DNA of 64,000 nucleotides from JACPFV01 sp038043245 (GTDB lineage Bacteria > Pseudomonadota > Gammaproteobacteria > Nevskiales > Nevskiaceae). The stretch covers positions 1-64,000 of the forward strand of contig JBBTCH010000002.1 of the NCBI GenBank assembly GCA_038043245.1. Direction: 5' to 3'. The translations under genes and the position numbers were made by a program. The notes beneath the pieces were generated by a model. That model was given only the letters and a program-made list of their open reading frames with translations, ran no database searches and was not told the origin of the DNA. Every line of letters starts with the position of its first letter. The stretch's first letter is position 1. Positions 54,771-62,700 of the stretch are shown here, in pieces.

Positions 54771-56828
54771 ATGCTCATCCGTTCTGTTGCTGTTGTTGCT
54801 TTACTGGTTCCTGCTTTGGCGTTTGCGGTGACGCCGAAGGCGAAGAAAAAAACGGTTTCAATAAAACCCGCGGTCACCACTCAAGCCGCTGCCGCCAGAC
54901 CCGCCGTTGCCAATGTCGGCACCATCGTCGTCACCGCGACACGCTCCGCGCAAAGCGACAACACCACCGCAGCCTCATTGATCGTCATCAACCGCGCCGA
55001 GATCGAGCGCAGCGGCGCCAGTCATATCGTCGAAGTGTTGCGTGCGCGCGCCGGCATCGAGGTCACTGATACCTTTGGCGATGGCAGCCGCACCCTGGTC
55101 GGGCTGCGCGGATTCGGCGAGAACGCTCACTCCAATTCATTGGTACTGGTGGACGGGCGACGCATGAACAACCCGGACATCGGCGCGCCGGACCTCAACA
55201 GCTTGCCGCTGAACACCATCGAGCGCATCGAGATCATGCAGGGCAGCGCGGGCGCGTTGTATGGCGATCAAGCGGTCGGTGGAGTCATCAACATCGTCAC
55301 GCGCGTGCCGAACCAGAGCGGCGGCGCTATCGAACTCAATACCGGGAGTTACGGACGAGCAGGCGTGCGAGCCCAGGGCACTTATGTGGCGAATTCAGCT
55401 CTGCGCTTTCGTGCCCATTTCGACGGCCGTCGTACCGACAACTACCGGGCGCACAACAAGCTCGATCAGTTTGTCGTTGGCGGACGCGGCGATTACGACT
55501 GGACTGATGGCGCTGGCTTTCTAGAGTTTCAGTTCGACGACGAGCGGCTGCAGGCTCCCGGCGCCCTGCTACAGGCGGAACTGGACGCCAACCGCCGGCA
55601 GTCACGCGAATTCCATCGCAATGATTTTCTCAGCACCAATACCCACGTGGTTCGCGGGGGCCTGCGTCAGTCATTTGCTCCGCGCTGGGCGGTCGAAGGC
55701 GAAACCAGCCACCGCGTCACCGACGGCGTGTTTCGTCTGAGCTTCCGGCCGACCGCTGAAGTCGTCGATGCCAGCCAGAAGCGCCGCGCGCTCGGGATCA
55801 CGCCGAAAGTGGTCGGACTTTTCGATATCGGCTCTGTGCGTGGCATTCAACTCACTGCCGGCACTGACATCAATCTGTCGGACTACCGGCTGGTGTCGCG
55901 TTTTGGCCCGCAGAGCAACGATCAGCAGAGTTACGACGCTTTTGCGCAGGCGGTGGTGCCGGTCCTGCCCACGGTGGGCCTCACGGCCGGCCTGCGCTAT
56001 GGCGAAGTTCACAACGACCTGCAGGATGGCGGCGCGTTTGCGATTTTCCCGGCAGGACAGCGGCTGACCGACGAGAAAGTCGCGCACTCGCTCGGCGCTT
56101 ATTGGTACGCGCTGCCCGAGCTGAAACTGTTTGCGCGCCACGACCACAGCTTCCGCTTCCCCAAGGTGGATGAGTTTTTCGGCACCTTTGCCGCGGCGCT
56201 GGCGGTCAACCTCAAAACCCAGACTGGCGACTCCTATGAAACCGGCGCGGAGTATCGCGCCGGTGGTCTGCACGCCTCGGTGTTGCTGTACCGGCTGGAG
56301 CTATACGACGAAATCGTGTTCGACCCCAACACGTTCATCAATATCAATATTGCCCGCACCACCCGCGACGGCCAGTTGCTGGAACTGCGCTATCCACTAC
56401 TGGATACCTTGTCCGTGGCCGGCAGTTATGCGCATATCGATGCACGCGCCAAGCAAGGCACGCTCAACAACCGTGTGATTCCGCTGGCCGCCGAACACGT
56501 TGGCCGCGTCAGTGTGGAATGGTCGCCCACCGCCGCGTGGAATCAGTTCGTTGAAGTGCAGACCACCGGCGAGCGGTTTTTCTCCGGCGATTTCGACAAC
56601 AGCCTGCGGCCACTCCCGTCATACACCGTCGTCAATCTCGGCGGCGTCTATCGCTGCCAGGGCTGGCGCGCCCAGGCGCGTGTTAACAATGTGCTCAACG
56701 AGGAATACTCCGAGTTCGGCGCTTCCACATTTGATGCGTTCTTCACCGAGGTTCCCTCGTTCCAGCCTTCGCCCGAAATCAATTTCCAAGTTACGCTGGG
56801 CTACGAATTCGGAGGCAACACGCACTAG
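54771..56828 (+). CDS. btuB: TonB-dependent vitamin B12 receptor
   Basis: A 685-residue outer-membrane receptor. A signal peptide (residues 1-19) is followed by a Lys/Ala-rich linker and a TonB box-like IVVTATR, then the plug domain (RTLVGLRGFG, LVLVDGRRMNN, GDQAVGGVINIV) and a barrel ending in YEFGGNTH. It is placed as BtuB because a cobalamin riboswitch lies directly upstream, and an adenosyltransferase gene follows immediately. The ATG at 54771 has a fitting ribosome site; in-frame codons upstream lie inside the riboswitch. Confidence 0.93.
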   Translation: MLIRSVAVVALLVPALAFAVTPKAKKKTVSIKPAVTTQAAAARPAVANVGTIVVTATRSAQSDNTTAASLIVINRAEIERSGASHIVEVLRARAGIEVTDTFGDGSRTLVGLRGFGENAHSNSLVLVDGRRMNNPDIGAPDLNSLPLNTIERIEIMQGSAGALYGDQAVGGVINIVTRVPNQSGGAIELNTGSYGRAGVRAQGTYVANSALRFRAHFDGRRTDNYRAHNKLDQFVVGGRGDYDWTDGAGFLEFQFDDERLQAPGALLQAELDANRRQSREFHRNDFLSTNTHVVRGGLRQSFAPRWAVEGETSHRVTDGVFRLSFRPTAEVVDASQKRRALGITPKVVGLFDIGSVRGIQLTAGTDINLSDYRLVSRFGPQSNDQQSYDAFAQAVVPVLPTVGLTAGLRYGEVHNDLQDGGAFAIFPAGQRLTDEKVAHSLGAYWYALPELKLFARHDHSFRFPKVDEFFGTFAAALAVNLKTQTGDSYETGAEYRAGGLHASVLLYRLELYDEIVFDPNTFININIARTTRDGQLLELRYPLLDTLSVAGSYAHIDARAKQGTLNNRVIPLAAEHVGRVSVEWSPTAAWNQFVEVQTTGERFFSGDFDNSLRPLPSYTVVNLGGVYRCQGWRAQARVNNVLNEEYSEFGASTFDAFFTEVPSFQPSPEINFQVTLGYEFGGNTH

Positions 56829-57374
56829 ATGGGTCATCGCTTAAGCAAGATCGTCACCCGCACCGGCGACGCCGGCACCACCGGGTTGGCCAACAACACA
56901 CGCGTAGTCAAAACCGACGCGCGCATCGCCGCGCTCGGCGAGGTGGACGAACTCAACTGCCAGATCGGCGTGCTGCTGTCGCTCAAGCCGCCGCGGGCCA
57001 TCGCGGCGGCGCTGTCGCGCGTGCAGAACGAGCTGTTCGATCTCGGCGGCGAACTGTCGTTGCCCGGCGTGACGATGGTGAATGACGCGCATCTGGCGAA
57101 ACTTGAAGCCGATGCACAGGCGTTCAATAAAAAACTGCCGCCGCTAAAAGAATTTGTGCTGCCAGGCGGCAGCCCGGCCGCGGCCGCTGCGCATCTGGCA
57201 CGCGCCGTCTGCCGCCGCGCTGAACGCGCATTGTGGACGCTGCACGCGCAATCGCCGCTGAATCCGAACGCGCCGCGTTATCTCAACCGGCTGTCGGATC
57301 TTTTGTTCATCGTCGCCCGAACCCTTGCCAGGGCCAGCAAAGGCGGCGAAGTGATGTGGAAACGACAGAAGTAG
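56829..57374 (+). CDS. pduO: cob(I)alamin adenosyltransferase, PduO type
   Basis: A 181-residue enzyme that transfers adenosyl from ATP to cob(I)alamin, making coenzyme B12. The N-terminal TRTGDAGTTG and the helical NxLSDLLF...AR region (RLSDLLFIVARTLARA) are PduO/MMAB signatures. It starts at the base after the btuB stop, so imported B12 would be activated by the same transcript. It converges with btuF. Confidence 0.94.
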   Translation: MGHRLSKIVTRTGDAGTTGLANNTRVVKTDARIAALGEVDELNCQIGVLLSLKPPRAIAAALSRVQNELFDLGGELSLPGVTMVNDAHLAKLEADAQAFNKKLPPLKEFVLPGGSPAAAAAHLARAVCRRAERALWTLHAQSPLNPNAPRYLNRLSDLLFIVARTLARASKGGEVMWKRQK

Positions 57375-57387
57375 CCGTAAATTCCGC

Positions 57388-58326
57388 TCAGGGCCTGATT
57401 CGCGCCATATCCAGCACTCCGCATAACTCTTCGATACCCTGCAACATCCGCGGCGCGGCCCGTGCCAGCAGATCGGCGTTGACCGAAAACAAATGGTTCT
57501 CGCGCACCGCTTTCAATTCCTGCCAGCGTGACCAGTCGTCGAGGATGTCCGCCACCTTGTCCTGCCGCGCGAACACGATCACGTCCGGGTTCTCGGCCAT
57601 CACTGCTTCGCGGCTCACCGGCGCGGCAAGTTGCGGTAGTTCGCCGAACACGTTGATGCCACCGCAGACATTGATCGCCTGGCTGATCGGGCTCAGCCGG
57701 TTCACCGAATAGATCGGATTATTCTCAATCTGGTACATCACGCGCAGCTTCCGGCTTTGCGCGTAGCGCGCCGCCAGCCGTGACAGTCCTGCACGGAATT
57801 CCTGCGCGGCGGCTTTGGCCACTGGCGCCGTGCCAAGCCAGTCGCCGATCTGCTCGATGGCGGTCGCGATTTCATCCAGCCTTCGCACTTTGAGCGAACG
57901 CACAGGCACCGATAATTTCGCCAGCGCATCCAGCGCGGACTGCGGCGTACCACCATCCCAGACCAGCACCAGATCGGGCTTCTGCGCCAGCAGCGCTTCG
58001 GCATTGACGCCGTGCGCATCGGCAATCTTGGGCAGTTTCGCCGCCTGCTCCGGATAGTCGGTGAATTCACCGACCGCGACCAGCCGGTCGCAAGCGCCTG
58101 CGGCACAGACCAGTTCCGCCAGATGCGGCGCGAGCGTGACCACGCGCGCAGGTGTTGCAGCCAAGGCCATCGCGGGTAACAGAAAATATAATGTTAGAAA
58201 AAAAATGATGTCATTCCCGCGCAGGCGGGAATCCAGCGGTTTGCGCAAAGCACTGGACACCCGCCCCCCGACTAAAGCACTCGAGGGCAGGCTTCGCGGG
58301 TGTGACGAAAAGCTAGAAGAACGCAT
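57388..58326 (-). CDS. btuF: cobalamin-binding periplasmic protein (BtuF-like), start region interrupted by a repeat
   Basis: A class III substrate-binding protein; the mature part begins near ARVVTLAPHLAELVCAAG and has segments PDLVLVWDGG and RMLQGIEELC typical of BtuF/FhuD/FepB relatives. Neighbouring B12 genes support vitamin B12 as ligand. The start is uncertain: the only ATG giving the hydrophobic signal core (FFLTLYFLLPAMALA) is at 58326, which overlaps ampD by 14 bases and reads through a palindromic repeat as about 32 arginine/serine-rich residues. Met at the end of the core would leave no signal peptide. No permease or ATPase partner is in view. Confidence 0.85.
   Translation of the reverse strand: MRSSSFSSHPRSLPSSALVGGRVSSALRKPLDSRLRGNDIIFFLTLYFLLPAMALAATPARVVTLAPHLAELVCAAGACDRLVAVGEFTDYPEQAAKLPKIADAHGVNAEALLAQKPDLVLVWDGGTPQSALDALAKLSVPVRSLKVRRLDEIATAIEQIGDWLGTAPVAKAAAQEFRAGLSRLAARYAQSRKLRVMYQIENNPIYSVNRLSPISQAINVCGGINVFGELPQLAAPVSREAVMAENPDVIVFARQDKVADILDDWSRWQELKAVRENHLFSVNADLLARAAPRMLQGIEELCGVLDMARIRP
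58210..58306. repeat. dispersed palindromic repeat (MITE-like), read as part of btuF
   Basis: About 97 bases with imperfect inverted ends: GTCATTCCCGC (58210-58220) and GCGGGTGTGAC (58296-58306), matching in nine of 11 positions. An inner palindrome reads ATTCCCGC...GCGGGAAT (58213-58232). The core 'GTCATTCCCGC..GCGGGAATCCAG' is a common dispersed repeat type in proteobacteria. It lies between ampD and the coding part of btuF and appears to have been inserted there. Confidence 0.78.
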
Positions 58327-58855
58327 TCTGGAAACCCTGCCAGTCGAAATGCGGGCCGGGGTCGGTTTTGCGGCCCGGCGCGATATCGCTGTGGCCGACG
58401 ATATGCGCCGGCAGGATCTGCGAATAGGCCTGCATCAAGGCCTTGGTCACCGCGATCAGCGCACGGTATTGCGAACGTTCGAACGGCTGGCGGTCGCAGC
58501 CTTCCAGCTCGATGCCGATGGAAAAATCATTGCAGCGCTGGCGGCCGCCGAAGGTCGAAGCACCGGCATGCCAGGCGCGTTGGTCGAACGGCACGAACTG
58601 CGTCACCGCACCGGTGCGACTGATGAACAGATGCGCAGACACTTTCAGATCCTTTATTTTCTCGAAATACGGATGCGATTTCGGGTCCAGCCGGTTGGTG
58701 AAAAGCTGGCGAACGTACGGTCCACCAAACTGATCCGGCGGCAGCGAGATGGCGTGAATCACCAGCAGCGAGATGTCGGCCGGGTCCGGCCGCGCGTCGA
58801 AATTGGGTGAAGCGACAAAACGCGCGCCTTGCAGCCGATGCGTGCGCCGATTCAC
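58313..58855 (-). CDS. ampD: 1,6-anhydro-N-acetylmuramoyl-L-alanine amidase AmpD
   Basis: A 180-residue zinc amidase of the N-acetylmuramoyl-L-alanine amidase type 2 family. It cleaves the peptide from anhydro-muropeptides in cytosolic wall recycling and indirectly controls AmpR-dependent beta-lactamase. Motifs include LLVIHAISLPPDQFGG, QRAWHAGAS, CNDFSIGIELEG and the C-terminal GHSDIAPGRKTDPGPHFDW, with the zinc histidines. GTG 58855 gives the E. coli AmpD length; the ATG at 58954 would overlap the divergent M16 start by two bases and is rejected. It feeds the same pathway as anmK. Confidence 0.95.
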   Translation of the reverse strand: MNRRTHRLQGARFVASPNFDARPDPADISLLVIHAISLPPDQFGGPYVRQLFTNRLDPKSHPYFEKIKDLKVSAHLFISRTGAVTQFVPFDQRAWHAGASTFGGRQRCNDFSIGIELEGCDRQPFERSQYRALIAVTKALMQAYSQILPAHIVGHSDIAPGRKTDPGPHFDWQGFQNAFF

Positions 58856-58952
58856 GACCCAATGTGACGGCCGTGTTTCAGTTTTTGCTTTCCTCGAGCG
58901 CGGACGAGCCGCTAAGCTGCGCTTCCGCTTGGTCTTGCCCACTGGTCTGCTC

Positions 58953-61787
58953 ATGAGAAAACTTGCCGCCTTCGTTCTGCCATTGGTGATCTGCGCCTGC
59001 GCCGGACAGGCGGTGCAGGTAAAAGGCGTCACGGTTTCGTTCGAACCCTATGACGGCTCGCCCGCGATACCGGCGCGCTTCGACTCCTCGTCGGAACCGA
59101 CCACACCGCTGCCCGAAGTCCGCATGGCCTACCAGAAGCATATCTTGGGCAATGGCCTGACGCTGATCCTTCACGAAGACCACAAGGCGCCGGTGGTGGC
59201 GATCAACGTCTGGTATCACGTCGGCAGCAAGGACGAGCGCCCCGGCCGTACCGGCTTCGCCCACTTGTTCGAGCACCTGATGTTCAACGGCTCGGAGCAC
59301 CACAACGACGAATTCTTCCGCCCGCTGGAAGCGATTGGCGCGACGAAAATGAACGGCACCACCTGGTACGACCGCACCAACTATTTCCAGAACGTGCCGG
59401 TCAACGCGCTCGACATGACGCTGTGGCTGGAGTCGGATCGCATGGGGCACCTGCTCGGCGTCATCGACCAGCTGCGCTTGGACGAACAGCGCGAGGTCGT
59501 GCTCAACGAAAAGCGCCAGGGCGAGAATGAGCCCTACGGCAAAGTTGAAGATCTGGTCGCGGCCGCGACTTATCCGGCTGGCCACCCGTACTCGTGGACC
59601 ACCATCGGTTCGGAAGCAGACCTGAAAGCCGCCGCGCTGGCCGACGTCAAGCAGTGGTTCCGTGACCACTACGGCGCCGCCAATGCCGTGCTGGTCGTCG
59701 CCGGCGACATCAATCCGGCCGAAGTGAAAGCCAAGGTCGAGAAATATTTCGGCGACATCGCCCCCGGCCCGGCGCAGAAGCGTCACGGCGAATGGGTGGC
59801 GAAGATGAGCGGCGAAAAACGCGCGACGCTGCAGGACCGCGTGCCGCAGGTGCGGCTGTACAAGGTCTGGAACATTCCCGGCTACTGCGCCGACGACAAC
59901 AATCGGCTGGGTCTCGCCGCCGCCGTGCTCGCCGACGGCAAGAACAGCCGCCTGTACCAGCGACTGGTGTACCGCGAACAGACCGCCACCAGCGTGGACA
60001 TCGGCATCGGCCCGTTTGAAATCGGCTCCCAGTTCGCGCTCGACGTGATGGTCAAGCCCGGTGGCGATATCCGCGCGGTGGAAAAAGCCGTGGATGAAGA
60101 GTTGCGCCGCTTTCTCGACGAGGGTCCGACCGCCGACGAATTGTCGCGGGTGAAAACCAAGGTTTTCGCCGGCGAAGTGCGCGGCCTCGAACGCCTGGAT
60201 GGTTTTGGCGGCAAATCCGCCAAGCTCGCCGAGTATCAAGTGTATTGCGGCACGCCTGACCGCTATTTCGAATTGCTGGAAGGCATCAAAACCGCAACCA
60301 CCGCGGAGATCCGCGAAGCCGCGAAAGCCTGGCTGTCGGACGGCGTATTCGTGCTGGACGTCGAGCCAATCCCCGAATTTACTGCCTCTAAAACCGGCGC
60401 CGACCGCAGCAAATTGCCCAGCGCCGGCGCGCCACCTGCGCTGAAACTGCCGCCGCTGCAACGCGACCAGTTGTCCAACGGGCTGAAAATCGTACTCGCC
60501 GAACGGCACGAGGCGCCCGTCGTGCAGATGAGCCTGATGGCCGACGCCGGCTTCGCCGCCGATCAGGGCATCAAGGCCGGCACCGCCAAGCTGACGATGG
60601 ACATGCTCGACGAGGGCACGCGTGAGCTTGATGCGCTGACCATCGCCCGACGACAGGAAGAACTGGGCGCGGTGATTTCTGCCGGCTCCACACTGGACAC
60701 CTCCGCAGTGGGCCTCAACACACTGACTACCCAACTCGAACCCGGTCTCGATCTCTATGCCGAGGTGCTGCTCAATCCGAGTTTTCCCGCGAACGAGCTT
60801 GAGCGTCTCAGAAAATTACAGCTCGCCGCCATCCAGCAGGAAAAAGCCCAGCCACGCGGCATCGCCACCCGGCTTTATCCGAAACTGATCTACGGCGAAG
60901 GTCACGCCTACGCCAATCCGCGCAGCGGGCTGGGTTACGAGGACTCGGTCAAGGCCATCACGGTCGAGGACCTGCGCGGCTTCCACCAGCGCTGGTTCCG
61001 GCCCGACAACGCCACCCTGCTGATCGTCGGCGACACCACGCTGGCGCAGGTCAAACCGCTGCTGGAAAAGCGGCTGGGCAACTGGGGCGCCCCCTCCGTC
61101 GCAAAACCCACAAAAAATATCGCCGCCGTCGGGCTGCCGGCGCAGACGCGCGTGTTCCTGATCAACAAGACCGGTGCCGAGCAAACCTTGCTGTTGGCCG
61201 CACATGTCGCGCCGCCGAAATCCGATCCGGATGATCTGGCGATGCTGACCGTGGTCACCGCGCTCGGCGGCAATTTTGTCTCGCGCCTGAACATGAATCT
61301 GCGCGAGGAAAAACATTGGAGCTACGGCGCCTACGCCGGCCTGAGCGATGCTCGCGGGCCGCGCCCCTTCGTCGCCTACGCGCCGGTGCAGACCGACAAG
61401 ACGGCCGAGTCCATCCGCGAGATGCAGCGCGAACTGAGCGAACTCGTCGGCAAGCGTCCGCTTTCCGCGACCGAACTGAGCTTTGCCAAGAACAGCCTGG
61501 TGCTGTCGCTGCCGGGCGAAAACGAAACCGTCGGCGAACTCGGCCGTTCCTACGCCACGATCCTCACCTACGGGTTGCCGGACTCGTACTGGAACGACTA
61601 CGTCACCCAGGTTTCCGGGTTGAGTGCAGGCCCTGTCGAAGCCGCCGCACGCAAGCTGGTGCAGCCGCAGGCGCTAACCTGGGTCATCGTCGGCGATCTG
61701 TCGAAAATCGAAACACCGGTCCGCGCGCTCGGGCTTGGCAACATCCAAGTGCTGGATACCGACGGAAAGATACAAGCGCCGCCCTGA
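58953..61787 (+). CDS. M16-family zinc metalloprotease (pitrilysin-like), probable lipoprotein
   Basis: A 944-residue protein with an N-terminal signal and possible lipobox around C14/C16, then two M16 halves. The first has the inverted zinc motif HLFEH (H104, E107, H108) and a downstream E181 in REVVLNEK. The second half (from ~520) keeps the fold but lacks the motif, as in other M16B-type fusion proteins. It should degrade peptides in the periplasm or at the outer membrane. Its last ~30 codons recur twice downstream, at 62548-62610 and 63912-64000. Confidence 0.93.
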   Translation: MRKLAAFVLPLVICACAGQAVQVKGVTVSFEPYDGSPAIPARFDSSSEPTTPLPEVRMAYQKHILGNGLTLILHEDHKAPVVAINVWYHVGSKDERPGRTGFAHLFEHLMFNGSEHHNDEFFRPLEAIGATKMNGTTWYDRTNYFQNVPVNALDMTLWLESDRMGHLLGVIDQLRLDEQREVVLNEKRQGENEPYGKVEDLVAAATYPAGHPYSWTTIGSEADLKAAALADVKQWFRDHYGAANAVLVVAGDINPAEVKAKVEKYFGDIAPGPAQKRHGEWVAKMSGEKRATLQDRVPQVRLYKVWNIPGYCADDNNRLGLAAAVLADGKNSRLYQRLVYREQTATSVDIGIGPFEIGSQFALDVMVKPGGDIRAVEKAVDEELRRFLDEGPTADELSRVKTKVFAGEVRGLERLDGFGGKSAKLAEYQVYCGTPDRYFELLEGIKTATTAEIREAAKAWLSDGVFVLDVEPIPEFTASKTGADRSKLPSAGAPPALKLPPLQRDQLSNGLKIVLAERHEAPVVQMSLMADAGFAADQGIKAGTAKLTMDMLDEGTRELDALTIARRQEELGAVISAGSTLDTSAVGLNTLTTQLEPGLDLYAEVLLNPSFPANELERLRKLQLAAIQQEKAQPRGIATRLYPKLIYGEGHAYANPRSGLGYEDSVKAITVEDLRGFHQRWFRPDNATLLIVGDTTLAQVKPLLEKRLGNWGAPSVAKPTKNIAAVGLPAQTRVFLINKTGAEQTLLLAAHVAPPKSDPDDLAMLTVVTALGGNFVSRLNMNLREEKHWSYGAYAGLSDARGPRPFVAYAPVQTDKTAESIREMQRELSELVGKRPLSATELSFAKNSLVLSLPGENETVGELGRSYATILTYGLPDSYWNDYVTQVSGLSAGPVEAAARKLVQPQALTWVIVGDLSKIETPVRALGLGNIQVLDTDGKIQAPP

Positions 61788-61797
61788 GACACTGCCC

Positions 61798-62219
61798 TCA
61801 CTTGGTACGTTGAACCCTCGAAGCAGAGGCCTTCAGCAACTTCTTTCTCAGTTCCAGGAAGACGACTTCTGGTAGTTCGCCGTAGGCATAGCGGCCGTCC
61901 GGTGTCACGACCACGTCCGGCCCCGGCCATTTGAACTCATTCACTTCGGTGGCAACGACCCAGCACTGGTCCGCATCCAATCCAAGACGACGCTGCGTGG
62001 CGGGGGTCAGCTTGATCATGCCCGCTGGATTTTTAGGCGCAGCGTGCGTGATGGGCGCAACCGTCACCGTGACTTCACCGTTGGCCTCCCGACTAACAGC
62101 CAGCACGACGAACAAGGCAGATCCTTATCGTCGATGGTGCGGCCCCGGGCGTATTCCTGCTGCCAGAGATACGAATATCGAATCACCAGCCCCGGGATCG
62201 GATCGGGTAAATCAGCCAA
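61798..62219 (-). pseudogene. PemK/MazF-type toxin, broken by a one-base frameshift
   Basis: The minus strand encodes a PemK-like toxin that normally begins with ADLPDPIPGLVIRYSYLWQQEYARG and ends with a WPGPDVVV...YGELPEVVF region. Here the N-terminal part starts at TTG 62219, directly after the antitoxin stop, and the C-terminal part reads from 62115 in another frame. The switch is near 62112, and the span of 422 bases is one short of a whole number of codons, consistent with a single deleted base. It is inactive if the sequence is right, unless frameshifting rescues it. Confidence 0.68.
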
Positions 62220-62491
62220 TCACTTCCCCACCTCGGCGTTGAACCGCCGCGATGCCTTCGACGGCTTTGCAGCGGCAATCGCTGCGCGCAGGGCGTCTGG
62301 CATTTCCGCTGCAAGGTACACCTTGCGATCCAAACTCCGCAGCCGCTCATATTCTTCAGGTGGCATCGCATAAAAATGCACACGTCCGTGATTGGTCACC
62401 TTGATGGTCTCACGCTGCGCCCGTTGTCCGATCTCACCAAACTTCCGCAAAAACTATAGTCTCGGTTACTGCATGCATGTCGGCACACCCT
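62220..62491 (-). pseudogene. Phd/YefM-type antitoxin, probably frameshifted at its start
   Basis: The region encodes an antitoxin with the segments RAQRETIKVTNHGRVHFYA and PPEEYERLRSLDRKVYL, typical of Phd-family proteins that bind DNA and neutralise PemK-type toxins. The body is read from TTG 62450. The natural start looks to be ATG near 62491 in another frame (MHAVTETIV). Removing one T of a five-T run near 62453-62457 would join the frames as ...ETIVLRKFGEIG. So the antitoxin may also carry a one-base insertion. Alternatively TTG 62450 is used and the gene is intact but short. Confidence 0.6.
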
Positions 62492-62547
62492 CCTGCGTTT
62501 GATGCCAGCAATATACGAAATCGCAAATTATGTGTAATGCGATTAAT

Positions 62548-62610
62548 GCAGCCGCAGCTCTGACTTGGGTCATCGTCGGCGATCTTTCTAAGATCGAAGC
62601 GCCAGCCCGG
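62548..62610 (+). repeat. second copy of the M16 protease 3' end
   Basis: This 63-base segment repeats codons near the end of the M16 protease (ALTWVIVGDLSKIE). It matches 61671-61720 with nine mismatches in 50 bases, mostly at third positions. There is no complete gene around it. It separates the toxin-antitoxin remnant from the ATPase gene. Confidence 0.88.
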
Positions 62611-62700
62611 GTGTCTTCTCACACCCGGAGTGTGTTGCCCGCCCCTTTGGCGATCCGCACAAACCTTGCATATACGGATTAATACTCCATAATTGCAAAG

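Noticed and set aside
58773..58952. An in-frame extension of the M16 protease upstream of ATG 58953
   Set aside because: It reads ampD backwards and lacks a signal peptide; the lipoprotein-like signal begins at 58953.
58855..59032. A longer AmpD start at ATG 58954 or upstream
   Set aside because: It would overlap the divergent M16 start and add a lysine/arginine-rich tail; E. coli AmpD length is matched from GTG 58855.
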